A stretch of DNA of 64,000 nt from Myripristis murdjan (Eukaryota; Chordata; Actinopteri; Holocentriformes; Holocentridae). Of this stretch, positions 37,116-49,809 are shown piece by piece. Under the pieces are notes generated by a model. That model ran no database searches. It was given only the letters and a program-made list of their open reading frames with translations, and was not told the origin of the DNA. The stretch spans positions 3,101,001 to 3,165,000 of the forward strand of contig NC_043998.1 in assembly GCF_902150065.1 (NCBI RefSeq). The letters are read 5' to 3'. The number at the start of each line of letters is the position of its first letter. Within the stretch, counting starts at the first letter, position 1. The position numbers were made by a program, and so were the translations under genes.

Positions 37116-40100
37116 TCAGTTTCTGGTGGTGTTGTTTGCCAGGTCTCCTCCTGAGTCCAGCCTTTGATAAAGACTGATGATTTTATTGTCATGCAGTTTT
37201 TTCCAGGTTTTCATTTCTAGGATGTGGTCGTGGTTGGCATAGAAGACGACTCTGCTTTTGAAATCCCTGTGAGCGTAGTAGTTGGGGTATTTTTTGTAGT
37301 CTTCTGTAATGAATCCATATATATTCACCTGAGCAAGAGTGAAAGACGAAAGTGCACATAAAACACACACACTGGTACATCTTTATATATAAGGCAATTA
37401 TTGGTGTGCTCAAACACTACCTATGTGTTTAGTACCAGAGAGTACTCTTTGATTTTTCAGGACTTATTTATGTTTTCTGTGCCAAATGATATTTGTATAT
37501 TCTGCACCCTCGGCATTGGAATATGTTGCAGAATGAATTGAAAGTGAACAAATGAATCTTGTTAAAAGTTTTTAAATCCTAAACTAATTAACCCTTTGGT
37601 GCATAGCGGTCACTACAGTAGACAGCTGTTTAAAAGTCATTTCTCCTAAATGCAATGGTTTCTATGGTGGAATTGCATATCAGCTGTTAGAATGCTCTCT
37701 GCTGCTCCCCTCCATCGAGGTTTATGCAGAGACTGTCAATTGCTGAACACATATTAATATTAGTATGATGACATGATAATACCAGTCCTGCATCCTTAAA
37801 GAAGTATGGAGACTCACAAAAATGTTCATGCCCTAAGAAGAAAAAAATCTTGACTCAGGCTTTTATAATTCATGCATCAAAGGGTTAATTAGAGGGAGAT
37901 TCCTTAGGATGTCAATGTTTTTAATTTACCTGTTTAGGTAACTGACTCATAAAATTAATATTTTCTTTTTTGAAAAGTGAGTTCCCATGCTTGTTTTTTT
38001 TTTTTTTTTTTTTTAATGTTTGTCTCCTTTTGTGTTTCCTATTTGTATGTGTTTTTTATTTATGCTGCTGCCTGTCTTGGCCTGTCAGTGGGACTTTTCC
38101 TGGTTAAACAAAGGTTAATTAAATGAGTAATAAGTATAATAAGTATAATGTAGAGTCTTTGGCATACAAGAATGCATTCACACATAACAAACTGCATGCT
38201 GAGTGATATTACCACGTCACAGGTGTGCAGAGCCAGGAAGATGGCGAACGCTCCATTGGTGGGTCTGACAATGGCCCAGTTTGATGAATTAAGGCGACGA
38301 GACAGCAAGAACCTGCAGCCAATGAACAGTCACAGTTATACACACACACACGCACACTTACTGAACCACCTTGTGCACACAAACCTTTGTGCATAGTTGG
38401 AAGAGGATTAAATGTAAAAGAGGTTCACCTGTTCCGCACATATCTGAGAAAGTCCGGGTGCAGAACATAGAAGCGGCTTTCGTTGAACTTCCCAGCGTAG
38501 TATGTCACTGGCCTGGAAGGTAAAAACACAACCGGCAATAGTAAATTAATGAGACATTATTGATAAATAGGTGGTATATAACATGAGACAGGGTGTAGTA
38601 TCTGTTCGAGATACAGGGAAAAAATGCTTATCTGTGGCAAAGTGTGGGTAAGTATGTTACTGCCTCGGCTAATAACGTGTAGGGTGTTCATGTTCACCGG
38701 ATGTTGTGGTATTGGCCACGAGAAACTCTATTGCTGGTAAGAAGACCCTCCAACCACTGGTAGTCCCTCATACCCTCAGGAATCATCACATACTTTATAC
38801 CCTGCAAGAGGAAAACAAAAAACCTGGTGAAAATTGAGAAAAACCTCAAACTTCAAAAATTCAGGTTTATTTAGAGCCCAGTATCCCTGCTCACAGGCTC
38901 ACATGTTGCACCAGCTGTTGTCGTTTGATTTGACTGATTTGTCTGTGTGTACCTCATCATGAGGAATCTCTTTGAATCCGTACTTCTTGAAAAAATAGGG
39001 TGATGCCGTGATGGAGTGGGCCGTGTGAACGTAAACCGATGTTCTGTCTCCTACATCGTCCTCGAAACCAGTTATGACCGCACCATTCATCCTGCCAGAG
39101 GAAAAAAAAAATTCTGAGTATCAAAATTACTTTGAGACACGTGCGATACCTTTGACCGTATTATTCACGTTATTTTTAAACCAAAATATGGATGCAGACA
39201 CTTCATTTTTTTTTTTTTTTTTTGTGCAAGACTGTTCACTTCTGCATTCCAAAATAAGGTGGCCACCCTCTTTGTTTGCACTCAAGCACACCTCCCACGC
39301 CACACTACAGAGCAGTGTCACATGTTTGACCTGGGCCTTTATTTGATTGATCACCTTGGATTATGGCATGTCCTGTGGATTGATGATTGTTTTCAGTGCC
39401 TGTTATCAATAAGGCGACTGGCAGCTACAGAAGGACCCAGTTAAAGTCTGTAAAGGAAGCTGACAGGAGGAAGTAGACTTTATGGTTAGGCAACTTGTGA
39501 CAGCAGAATCCACAACTAACTCCTTTTCAGTGATGAACAAGAATAGAATAGAATTGGCTGATGATTTGCTCTCAGCTTTGGCAACTGTAGAATCAAGGTG
39601 CATTGTGGGTAACATTGTGCAGTCATCTTTCATCTGTGTCTTTACAATATTGAAGTGCAGGTTATAAAGAGGAGTACCGATGACAGTGTGTATTGTATAG
39701 TGGTGTTGTTGGTAGCCAGTGGTGCAAAACTACAAATGGCTGCTCAGGTAGAAGTACTGTCATTTTGCTGATGTTTTACTGCAGTAGAAGTAGAAGTACT
39801 GTCATTTTGCTGATGTTTTACTGCAGTAGAAGTAGAAGTACTGTCACTTTGCTGATGTTTTACTGCAGTAGAAATAGAAGTTGTGCAGTAAAAATCTACT
39901 GCAATAAAAGTAAAAAGTGTCAAATTTTTTTTTTGCCAGTTGAGTCTCAATGGTCCTCGTTTTCATCGACCAAGGGCGGTTTTGCATTTGTACAAGCTGT
40001 CATGTGAAATGTCTGTCTGGCCCAACAAGTTTCCCATATGCACACATGGATAGCCATCAGATGAGAACAAAACACTCTTCATGTTCGTCACAAAGCACAC

Positions 40101-41851
40101 ACGTTTTTTTTTTTTTTTTTTCTGGTGGGTCTTCTTGGGAAACTTTGCATTATCTATAATAATGTTTGTTGTACAATGGTTGAAATAACACAATTAATCG
40201 CTTGCAGTGGAATGGCTGACCGTACTTTTACAGTTTCTGTGTTCATGAATGACTGTTTCTATACAAGGTTCTTACAGGATCCCCACCATTGACAAATATT
40301 GCCTTGTTTGACAGACAATATTTGATGTTATATTTATTAATATGATGTATGTCCTTCACAAACTTTGTTCATCAGGCATGGCAAAGCTGAGAGACAGTGG
40401 TTAAATTACTTTGGCATGTGTATTGCAAGATTTAGGAGGTGACTACATCATGACTTGGCAGTTTTCCCTCCCTTGCTTCAGTATCTTACCGAAACACATA
40501 ATCATGGGCGTCTATCTCTTTCCCCTTGCCAGAGCCGTAGAGGATTCCAGCCGTGCCCACCACAGCGCAGCGCACACAGCCGTCACCCTCTGTTTTGGGA
40601 GGCAGGAGTGGCTCCTGTGCCTTTGGGATCAAATCCAAAATGGGCTTCATCTCTGCGAAGCCCAGCACAAAATGCAACACTTTTAAAGAACTCAAGTATT
40701 GCAACCCTGCCATTCCCACACATTCTATCTATCAATCGTGCACACACAGAACAAGCACACACACACCTACCGCTATAGTTGGCCTGCATGAAACCAAAGG
40801 GGTTGTTGAAATGGGAAAGTCTGTTCCACTCGCTTATGTTGATGTCGCCTTTGTACATAAATAAACGTATGTTGGGAATGAAAGCCTTCGTAAAGCTCTC
40901 ATCTTCTGACTTCCGCAGAGACTGGGCACAGGTCTGGCAGTGAAAAAAAATACTACATTACTAAAACAAACGGCATGGCTGATCATACAGACAAACAAGA
41001 GAAGAGAGGGGTGGGTCACTCAGTACACAAATCAAGTTTACTGACCCAAGCTTGAGGAAATGATTCTAGCAGGAGATAAGAGAGGAAACAAAGAGAATGT
41101 TCACACCACAGTCACACACCTAAGAAACCTGGCAGAAGATAAGAGTAATGTTTACCCACTCCCAGAAAGGTACTGATTTCATACAAGCAGAAATGGTGAT
41201 CTAACCTATCATGTTAGTCTGCTTACTGTATGCACGGGTTGGGCATCCTGGATATAAACATCATCAAAATCCCACCGGGGCATTTTTTTGAAGTCTTTCC
41301 TGAAGAGCATGGGCATGACGGTCTGCCTGAGGGGGCCTACAGCTCCGAGTGTGGTGATGCCCCTCGTGACCACGCGCTCAGTTGTTGGCTGTGTGGTCAG
41401 GTCTGTTGTCATTGCATTAGAAACACTCGGACTTGGTGAGGTAACGCTGTCGATTTTACCCCAGAACACTGACACGTCAACAACCACCAACTCATCTTTG
41501 CCTGTATTCCTGGTTCTGCTTGAGATAAAACTCCAGCTGAATTGCAAACAACAGATGCAAAATAGCAGTATCAACTGTAAATATGAGGCTGATTCACTCA
41601 ATTTTTCAATAAAAGATTATCAGTATTCGCTGATTCACCAGAAATTGTCAGTGATTGAAAATGTGACCTCCTGTTTAAATGCCATCACATTTCCTTCATT
41701 AATTAATTACCCTTTTCCTTGTATGCAAATTCTTGTATGAAAATCTTTCAACTTACCTGACATGATATTCCCTGGATAGTCTATAAATCATGATGCCAAC
41801 TGAAAATGCCACCAGCAAGGGGAAAATCCTCTGGAAATGTTGCACTGCCAT
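37116..41851 (-). CDS. st6galnac1: GalNAc alpha-2,6-sialyltransferase, GT29 (9 coding exons)
   Basis: Minus-strand exons: 41757-41851, 41227-41536, 40771-40933, 40490-40652, 38953-39091, 38698-38801, 38429-38512, 38213-38312, 37116-37328. They sum to 1371 bp, 456 aa, with all phases joining. Residues 1-32 form a type II signal anchor ([14 protein letters not shown]), and 33-110 are a short Thr/Ser-rich stem. Sialyl motif L starts at C215[11 protein letters not shown] and includes [13 protein letters not shown]; motif S is [18 protein letters not shown] to YGF392; motif III is YYAH (403-406); motif VS is H419-x4-E424. The enzyme would transfer sialic acid from CMP-Neu5Ac to the 6-OH of peptide-linked GalNAc in the Golgi (sialyl-Tn type). 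[10 protein letters not shown] matches human ST6GALNAC1 better than ST6GALNAC2, and mxra7 is its neighbour as in human. The stem is much shorter than in human ST6GALNAC1 (600 aa). Confidence 0.88.
39748..39880 (+). repeat. Tandem 42-bp repeat in st6galnac1 intron
   Basis: Three near-identical units contain 'gtagaagtactgtca', 'tttgctgatgttttactgca' and 'gtagaa'. They resemble the 'aaagtactgcagtaaaagta' words of a common fish repeat. Confidence 0.75.
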
Positions 41852-42564
41852 GCCTGACGGTGAGAGGCCCTACCTGCTCAACTGCACGTTTGTTTGCGTT
41901 TGGAGAAGTGAGTTTCCAGTTAAGAGCAAGTGCTTTCAAGAACTTGAGTTGTCCACACCTTGTAAAGGGGAGTATCTTTGTGAGGCAGGGCTTTAGCACA
42001 AATGTGCTTGATGGGAAAGTGAATAACATCCATACACCAGGACAGAAGTGGAATATCTAACCAGGAGAGTTGAAACGGTTTATTTCAGCTGGTTGTTAAT
42101 ACAGAAGCAGCTTTACAATACCTGTCATATACTGAGCCTTTAGGAAGACACAAGATGGAAAAAAAATCATGTAATAAATAAATACTTTTTCTTTCTTTCT
42201 TTCTTTCTTTTTTTTTTTTTTTTGCTTTTATTAGCCCTCTGAGAACCGAGCAGTTTTCTGGGAGTGTTTTTTGCTCCAGTCACATTTTCACAGTCCTCAA
42301 TACCCTTTAGATCCTTATTTCCAAAAAAGGGACAGCTAGTAATAACCTGCTCCGGTTCTGATATTTGAATGACAGGTGGACGGAACAAAAATAAACAAAC
42401 AAAACAAAGGAAAAAATATGAAACATGATTGTGGGTGGTTGATGGTACGTCTTGAAAGTTGTCGAGCGTATGTATGTTTGCATGTACGATGTTTATACTG
42501 ACAATGGATAATAGTCCTTGAGTATAGTGCACAGTCAGAAAATGTATCCCAGTAAGGAAAAGCG
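41852..42564. other. Short gap between st6galnac1 and mxra7
   Basis: Holds the presumed st6galnac1 promoter and mxra7 3-prime UTR. 'tttatt' at about 42078 and 42227 give AATAAA on the minus strand, so mxra7 transcripts may end within about 200-400 bp of the st6galnac1 start. A T-rich (CTTT)n tract lies at 42188-42223. Confidence 0.45.
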
Positions 42565-45500
42565 TCAGATGGAATAGAGTTTGAGCTGCTCCTCTATGTC
42601 TCCCTCAGACACCTCCCCAAACGTCTCCTTATTGTCTTGCAGCAGCTGGAAGATGGCGGCCAGCTGCTCACGTTGCACCCTGGCGAGAAAAAAAACAAAC
42701 AAAAAAAAAACAAATAGGAAACAAATCTTGAGAACCTGCTTGTGTGAGAGATTTTCAAATATTCATATAATTTATATCATGAACTCCTTGAAAGCCTCTG
42801 AATGAGTTACAGCCTGCATTGTCTGCACAGGTGTCTTATAGGAGGAGCATTTTGTGCTCGACCCTCGTGATTTCACCTCCTTGGCCTGAACGCTGGAGAG
42901 AATGATGCAGAGGGAAATGGGGGGGTGACAGATTTGGGATATTGGTGATACCACAAACATGAAGGCTTAACCAGTGAAAGTTTATTATCTATTAATGGGA
43001 CAGCAAAACCAAAGAAAAGCCATGCAACATCCAGCCAAACAACGAATAAGCAGTGAATAGACAAAAGAAGCAGTGCTAAAGGAATATTTCACCTGTAATG
43101 CATTCATTTTTGTATTGCTTTACCTGCAAACCTTCATGGTAAACTCGAAATACTCCAACCATCTCTGATCCAATCCAATTTGGTTTTGAGATTGCTCGGG
43201 TTTTTGGATCATGAGTTTACCATGAAGTCTGAAACTGTCTTTGTCAGAGGCAGTGTTCATTTTGACTGGGGTTTAATTTTTAGTTCGAGCCTCAGTCATC
43301 TCTTGTTTTAGTCAGATTTTTGAGACTCAGTCAAGTTTTAGCCTGAGGCACTTCAAATAATCTCCGTCACAGTCATTTTAGTCATTTTAGTCCAACAACA
43401 AAACACTATCCTAAAAATACTGTTGCATTTTCTGAGCTTCCTTCGCTTATTTTTTATCAGTCCCCTCTGTTTGCATTAAGGTGGTGTAGCTTTTGCTCCT
43501 AATAAATATTTTATGAGTGACTTTTTTTTTTTTTTATTTTTTTTTTTACACATTTTACACAACACTAAAGCTGCATAAATAAACACTACGACATGCTCTC
43601 TCCTTGACTAATGTGATTGTTAGAGATTCAATACCTTGCAGGCAAGTTTACATCAGTGATTACAATGACATGAGTCGAAGCTTGCAACTAGCGTTACTTG
43701 CAAAAAAAAGGTGACACACCTGGTGTGCCCTGTCCTGAAACGGTTTACACCAATGAGATTGGACAAGGTGGTGTATCGTCTCCATAGCGAAGATTCTCTT
43801 TATGTGTTCTCAGTGTTTCTGTCAGCTCAGGAAAATGGACACTCCCTTCAGAGTTTCTTCCTCTTGAAAATTTTATTTCTTCCGAGGTTTAAGCTGTGAA
43901 GTGTGTTTAGAAAGTTAAAAGACTGATTTTCCGCTGTCAGACTTCCCGTGAAAGCAGTGCAGTTGTCTTATATTTTGCACTGCTGCTCTAAAATGTTCCC
44001 AGCTGAATGCCTCGCTACACAAAAGAGGCTGTTTACCTTTTCTAAGTGCAAAAACTTGCTTTAGCCCCTCCCTGCAGTGGCGAAATGTAGGAGCATCCTC
44101 TGAGGATTAACTAGCACTCCTCTGACCCTTAAGTCAGAGGTGGCAAGCTGAAAACACAATCAACACCTCCACACACCTGAGGCACACCTGCATGACACCT
44201 GAGAGATAAACATCTAAGGTGGAGTGATGGGACCAGACAAGCAGGAGGTGGGTAGGTGGGATCAGATAAGCACGACAGCACAGTGTGTTGGTCGCTTCAT
44301 GGCCACTTTAGGATTTGGGACTCAACTGGCGGGCTGTGCCAGGGAGCACAGCGCTGGATTAGTTTCCATATAATGGCCAGAAAGTGACACCCATGGGGGT
44401 AATGGGTGAGAATGACAACTCATACTTTACCACGTTTGCTCCACTCTCCCTGCCTGCCTGTCCAAGAGGCTTACAGAGAGGTAAAGTCTGTGGTGAGCTC
44501 TATCCTGCAATGATAAGAGCAGGCAGGAGATGCATTACAGAAAAGAAACCTCCATTAATTTGTGTGGTTATTTGGTTGCTCCTCTGCCCATTTTGTCCTC
44601 TCTTCTCTGATCTGATCCATCGACTTAACGAATAAAAGTTAATTTAATCAAAAACATTCCCTGAAGCAGCCACTGAGTGTTTCGATTGGTCTCCTTAAGT
44701 CTCTGTACACATCGTTCAGTCTCAAACCAAATGCTTGGCATGGACTCAATCTCGCCTTACTTAGTCTAGCCAAAAGCTGCAGTGGCTAAACGAGGAAGAC
44801 AGTCGATGACATGCCAGCAACGCACATACACACGTGGAGAGGGGGTAGACAAGGTTAGACGGAGGCAGGGGGAGAAGTTGACGCTGGGAAATTAGGGAAA
44901 TCCATAACAAGTTGTGACATAACTAAGGTAAATCAAATTATAACACATTTACAGTAAACTTTAAACAGACCGTTTGGGCAAAAACTCAATTTCGTCATAT
45001 TTATGGGGCATATACACAAGGTAAATTCAAACAGACTGGGAAAGTGCGTCCCAAATTGTATCTAGGAGTATTAATGATCTGGATTTTTGTTCAGTTGTGA
45101 CACAGTGTGACACAGGAGAAGCCCGGGCCTTGGCACTGACCTCCTCTCCTCCTCCAGCTCCTGTCTGGACATCATCGTCTCCAGATGGCTGGTTCGCGCC
45201 TTCCCGGGGATGTACCTCAAGGAGTTATTTGCCGCCGATTCCACCTTATCTGGTGAAATGAGAGTCAAGCTCTGATTAGAAAGTGACATCCAAGTTTTTT
45301 TTTTTTTAACTTTCATCGTGTGATCTTAATGCTGAAACTGAGGTGCAGAGGCGGTGCTCACCATTGCTCACCGGGCTCTCTGTGGCTCCTTCAGTCTGGG
45401 GGTGAGAGAAAGCACACTTTAGGAGCTCCTTATCAGAGAGCCCAATGAATGACCTACGGCTCCGCCCTGACGAGGCCTCGGATGACGAGTCTACGTCTAA

Positions 45501-46463
45501 GCTCATTTCCCTAGACGGAGGCCTGTCGCTGGACGGGCTAGATGTTGAGCGCTCTACTGATGCTGCCACTTCTTCAGTAGGAGGGTGGGCATGTGTCTCC
45601 TCCTGTCAGAGAATTAAGGGTTGTCATCTGAGGGGTATAACATCATCCTTATAAAGATTTCGTGCAAGCCTCAATGCTATAAATAATGTTTAAACCTTGC
45701 AAACAGGCCAGGGATTATATATATAAGTGGCGAACAAATCGAATGAACATCTCGTGTTACCTTGATTCCTCATCTCCCCTGGATGCTGATCTGGTCTAAG
45801 TTCCCCACGTGTCACCTCACCGATGGGAAAAGCCAAGGTCACCCCTCCGTACCTCTCTCTCTCCCCCTTTAGGTGCTGATTTGACACCTCCCCTCCCCGC
45901 CTGCTCTGCCCACACTGATGCTCCTCTACTCTCAGTGTTAGTAGCAATGGCAGCCATCCACACATGCTCAATGACTAATAGTAAAACTATTAGAGGCTAA
46001 TTTAAAAAAGGAGGTGGGGAGATTCATCCTAGCTGAGTGGGATGTAGTTTGCAAAAGCAAGTTGGAGTGGATTGGAAATGTGTTGGTATGTTTATGTGTG
46101 ACTGAGTGAGTTACTACGGCAAAGCAGACAGTCCAAAAAAATATAAAAGCGAGAAAAAACAAAAACAATGTGGGCACTGTATGGCAGACTACTTACTGAG
46201 AGCACAGATTTCACCACATCCCAGTGGTCGTGTGAACCGGTGAGCTCACTCCAGTCGTCCACCGCATTCTTCTTGTCCGGTAGATGGCCGTTTTGCTTCG
46301 GGGCAGATTTACCTAATCCCCCTCCCGCTTTCCCGTCTCCTTTGTGTCCAAAATAACCCATTGCAAAGTCGGCCGAAGACGTCGAACCATTAAATAGCGA
46401 CGTCGCCACAACAATCGCGAGCAAAGTGAAAATAATGGCTGATAATATAAAAGTTAGATCCAT
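42565..46463 (-). CDS. mxra7: Matrix-remodelling-associated protein 7 (4 coding exons)
   Basis: Minus-strand exons: 46197-46463, 45362-45602, 45141-45249, 42565-42679. All phases join, giving 732 bp, 243 aa (human MXRA7 is about 204). The N-terminus MDLTFILSAIIFTLLAIVV is a membrane anchor. The middle is acidic, Ser-rich and low complexity. The C-terminal half carries the family core: RYIPGKARTSH, MMSRQELEEER, REQLAAIFQLLQDNKETFGE and the end EEQLKLYSI (human EEQLAAIF-type and QLRLYDM). The biochemical function is not established; it is expressed with matrix-remodelling genes. Two donors four codons apart exist at the end of the second exon; the distal one (45361) is chosen because only it keeps frame into DKVES. 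Confidence 0.92.
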
Positions 46464-48800
46464 CGTTGCAATGCGCCTGTTGGGCCTATAATAATGATAC
46501 TTTAAAATAAAGCTAAATGAGGTTTTAAACAGATGTCCCACAGTGCGACCTGATTCGCTTTGTCTTTTGTCTCGCCTCTCTTGACTTTTGCAGGCATTCA
46601 GGCGCTGCTGGCCATCCTGCGGTGTGTAATCTCCTCACATCAGCGTTAACGACCAGTGATTTACGGTGCACGGTACAATCTCCCCTTACGTGCTGGACGT
46701 CACATCCTCTGGTGCCGCCCCCTCCCCGGCCTGCAGAGTCTGCACAGCGGATCAGACCAGGTAGGCTGGCACGGCCCCCTGCAACGTGTTGGGACGCGCT
46801 AATCCCATCAGCGGTGTGTTGGCTGTGTGCTGCAGAAAACCTCATGAGATTCAAATGGTTTGCGACAGGATCCGCACCGCGCCAGCTTGAGGAGAGCCAG
46901 GAGAGTTCGTGTTGGGTGCGAAGGCAGCGTGATGTGCTCACCTGAGGACGCACCTCAGCACCTGCCAATCCGCCGGCCCGTGCTAGGGGATTACTTGACT
47001 GCAGCCAACACAATACACACAGTAACACCAACCACACTTGACTTTTAGATGTGTGCGTCGACACTGCTCTCAATGATGCAGCATTATCAGAATTAGAAAT
47101 ACTTTGATTGAAATTGGGTCAGTTGCTCCAATTCGCAGGACAATATATAAGAAGTGAAATTATAAGAAATGGAAAAAGAAAGAAATATATTCATTATGAA
47201 TGAATGTAGATTAATACCACAAATTCCATCAGTAAATAGAGAAAGACCAGTAAGAACTTGTTTAGAATAAAAGTTGCACAAAATGAAAACACCCAAATTA
47301 TTTTACACTAAAGCAGACTATCAGTTTAAGTGATTTAATTTTATGATTTTGATTAAAATAAATTCTTTCAGGACCTCTAGAAGCCCCTCCAGGATTCTAT
47401 TGATAGAAATAAAAGTATTCCCTCAGAGTGGGATTTGTTGCATAAAGAACCATTTTATTGAGCTTTTATCAATAAAGTTCTTCTTTAGGTTATAAGTGTT
47501 GCTGGAAGTTTGATCTGTACTTTCTCTCCGTGCACCTTCGTAGCATGTGAAGTTGTGCCAGAAACTTTTACTCTTCCTTCACAGGAGCACCAAGGTCTGG
47601 AGGCAGAGTGAAATCATGTGTTTTGGTGTTTAATTGGCAAACACTATTATGCAATACTTAAATAGGAGACATGATAAACAACGAGCTTTAGACAAGTCAC
47701 AGGAAAACTTATTTACCACAAAAGATTTTTATTAGCATTCACCTGAAGCATTTACAAGACATTTGAAAGGTTCACATAGGAATGCAATACACAAAATTTA
47801 TTAAAGCAGCTGGAACTGCACTCTCAACCCTTCACTGGGAGTCATACTGGACCCCCTTTTTTTTTTCCAGAAGCAAGCAACACCAGCATTAGCAGTGGAT
47901 AAACCACAGAGGAAAGGGAGAGAGGCTAGGGAGAGGAGGAGAGGGAGGAGTAGGAGAGGAGTATTTGTACAACACATGGAAGGGAAGGAGGTCACAAGAC
48001 AGGAGAAGATGGATGATCTGCCACACCTGTGATCTTACAAACCGGCAAACGGCAGCGGAGGGTCGAGCCCCGGAAAAAGCGCCGGGCACTCAGCACCGCA
48101 ACACGCCACACCATCTCACCACCGCACTGCACCGCATCTTAACAGCTAACCAGCATTACTCAACTGCTACACAACTGCGCCTAGTGCACAAAAGATACAC
48201 AAGAAAGAGGGTTAGAGTCACAGGAAAGCAAATTTAACCAGACAGAAAAAGAAATTTGACAGAGAGAAAAAGAAAATGCTATGCTGTCAGATTAGCAGAG
48301 TTAAAATGGGTAGCACTGATGGTTTCTTTAACATTTTGCTGTTACTGTACATTATGCCACATTTATTCCCTAGAACAGTGGTATACATTTAAGGATCTAC
48401 ATGTCCAACATGACACCACTTTCTACATCAACGCCGCAAATAAAACAGTAATACATCTTGGAAGAGAATTAAACAAAAAAGGATTTGACGAATCTACAAA
48501 TCTACGCAATTCAAAAAAGAAAATTTATTAACAAGGAGGTACAAATTCAATTTGCAATAAAATTTCACTCAAAGGGAGAAAACCACCTGACAAATCCCTT
48601 TCAATACGCTCACCTAAATGAACACTTATCATGTACACAACAATACAGAATTTGTTTGGGCAAATTAAATCAAATGAATCAATTAAAACATTGTAGACCA
48701 AATTCCAAATAACCTTTGGGTCTGTATTCAGTGGGTGTATGTTGGGAGTCCACTTGCTCAGTGTTTGGCTCTTCCTGATGTCCGCAGCAAAGACTCAATC
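46464..48800. other. mxra7 upstream region and srsf2 3-prime flank
   Basis: 46464-47050 is locally CpG-richer and probably the mxra7 promoter. No jmjd6 or mettl23 exon is recognised, although both lie between these genes in human. Copy R3 of the interspersed repeat lies at 47089-47290. Confidence 0.4.
47089..47290 (+). repeat. Interspersed ~0.4 kb repeat, copy R3 (short)
   Basis: It has the 'atcagaattagaaatacttt' head and 'gggtcagttgctcc' block, then diverges and stops about half way. Confidence 0.5.
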
Positions 48801-48809
48801 CTATGAGAT

Positions 48810-48916
48810 CTGGAACAAAAGACGGTACAGTGTTAAACCAACGCAAAACAACTATCTCACTTAACTTCTGAAGCTCACCTGGATATAATAAGTATGATAT
48901 CCTTTCTTGCTCTCCC
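48810..48916 (-). promoter_or_regulatory. srsf2: Candidate spliced segment in srsf2 3-prime UTR
   Basis: On the minus strand, 'tcttaataacag' (acceptor) opens a 38 nt block 48879-48916 closed by 'atccag|gtgagc', followed by a 69 nt interval ending in 'ttttgttccag'. These are consensus splice sites about 0.9 kb past the stop codon. SRSF2 is known to splice its own 3-prime UTR so that the mRNA enters nonsense-mediated decay; this is a plausible fish counterpart. Confidence 0.4.
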
Positions 48917-49809
48917 CTGTTATTAAGAAATTTCATATAGAGAGGTTTTTCAGGTTGTTGGGTATCCCTCTGGAGCTGTTCCTAACAAATTAAAATTTCA
49001 TATTTTTTTGACACACCACCTGTGCCCCTCCCCCACATCCCAAGTCTTGGCTCTAACAGACTATAAAACTCACACTCGGGCATATTTGAAAAACAAACCT
49101 CGGGATCCATTCCCGTTGTCGCGTGGCCGGGGGGAAACCACAGACACAGACGGTGCAGCGCTCAGTGCGTCTGCCTGTGATCCTGTGAACGTACCTCACC
49201 ACACCACCTCATACACCACCTGACAGCCCGAACCACCGCCATGACGACCTGCTCCATAGCAACCACCGTTGCCTGGGTGACCTGCTCCTTAGCAACTGCC
49301 ATCGCCCTCAGCAACAGGCAGATCACATGGGCGGGTCACACACTAACTGCTCTCACACTGCCACACCCCCAACTCCTCTCTTTGCAAACAGGACTCCGCA
49401 GCTTGGAGGAAAGAATTCCACATTTAGGTGAACGTTTGAGTGAAGCACCCCCACCCACGCCCCTCCCACATACACACCCATAACTACATTAATCCCCCAA
49501 TCTTACAATAAATGACACAATACAATTATACCAAATCCCCAATCTGTATGTGCTTTGAAATGGCTGAATGCACAAGCAAAGCACAAACAGAATTGGAGCT
49601 AGGGGCAAAAATCTGCCCTGTTCTTCTCTCTTGTTTATAATTTTAAAAAACAACTTATTTCTAAACAGTCAGAATTCTACAGGCTTGGGTGCTTATGAGA
49701 CTTCAAATGTAGCATCAAGACTGCAGAATACTATCCCCAGTCTAACCACCACATTTAATACGATCCACCCCCTTCCCATGAATACCGTCTCATTGTGTCC
49801 AGGTTTGGG

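Noticed and set aside
39693-40007. Repeated-peptide open frame in a st6galnac1 intron
   Set aside because: It is explained by the 42-bp tandem repeat; no splice sites or homology.
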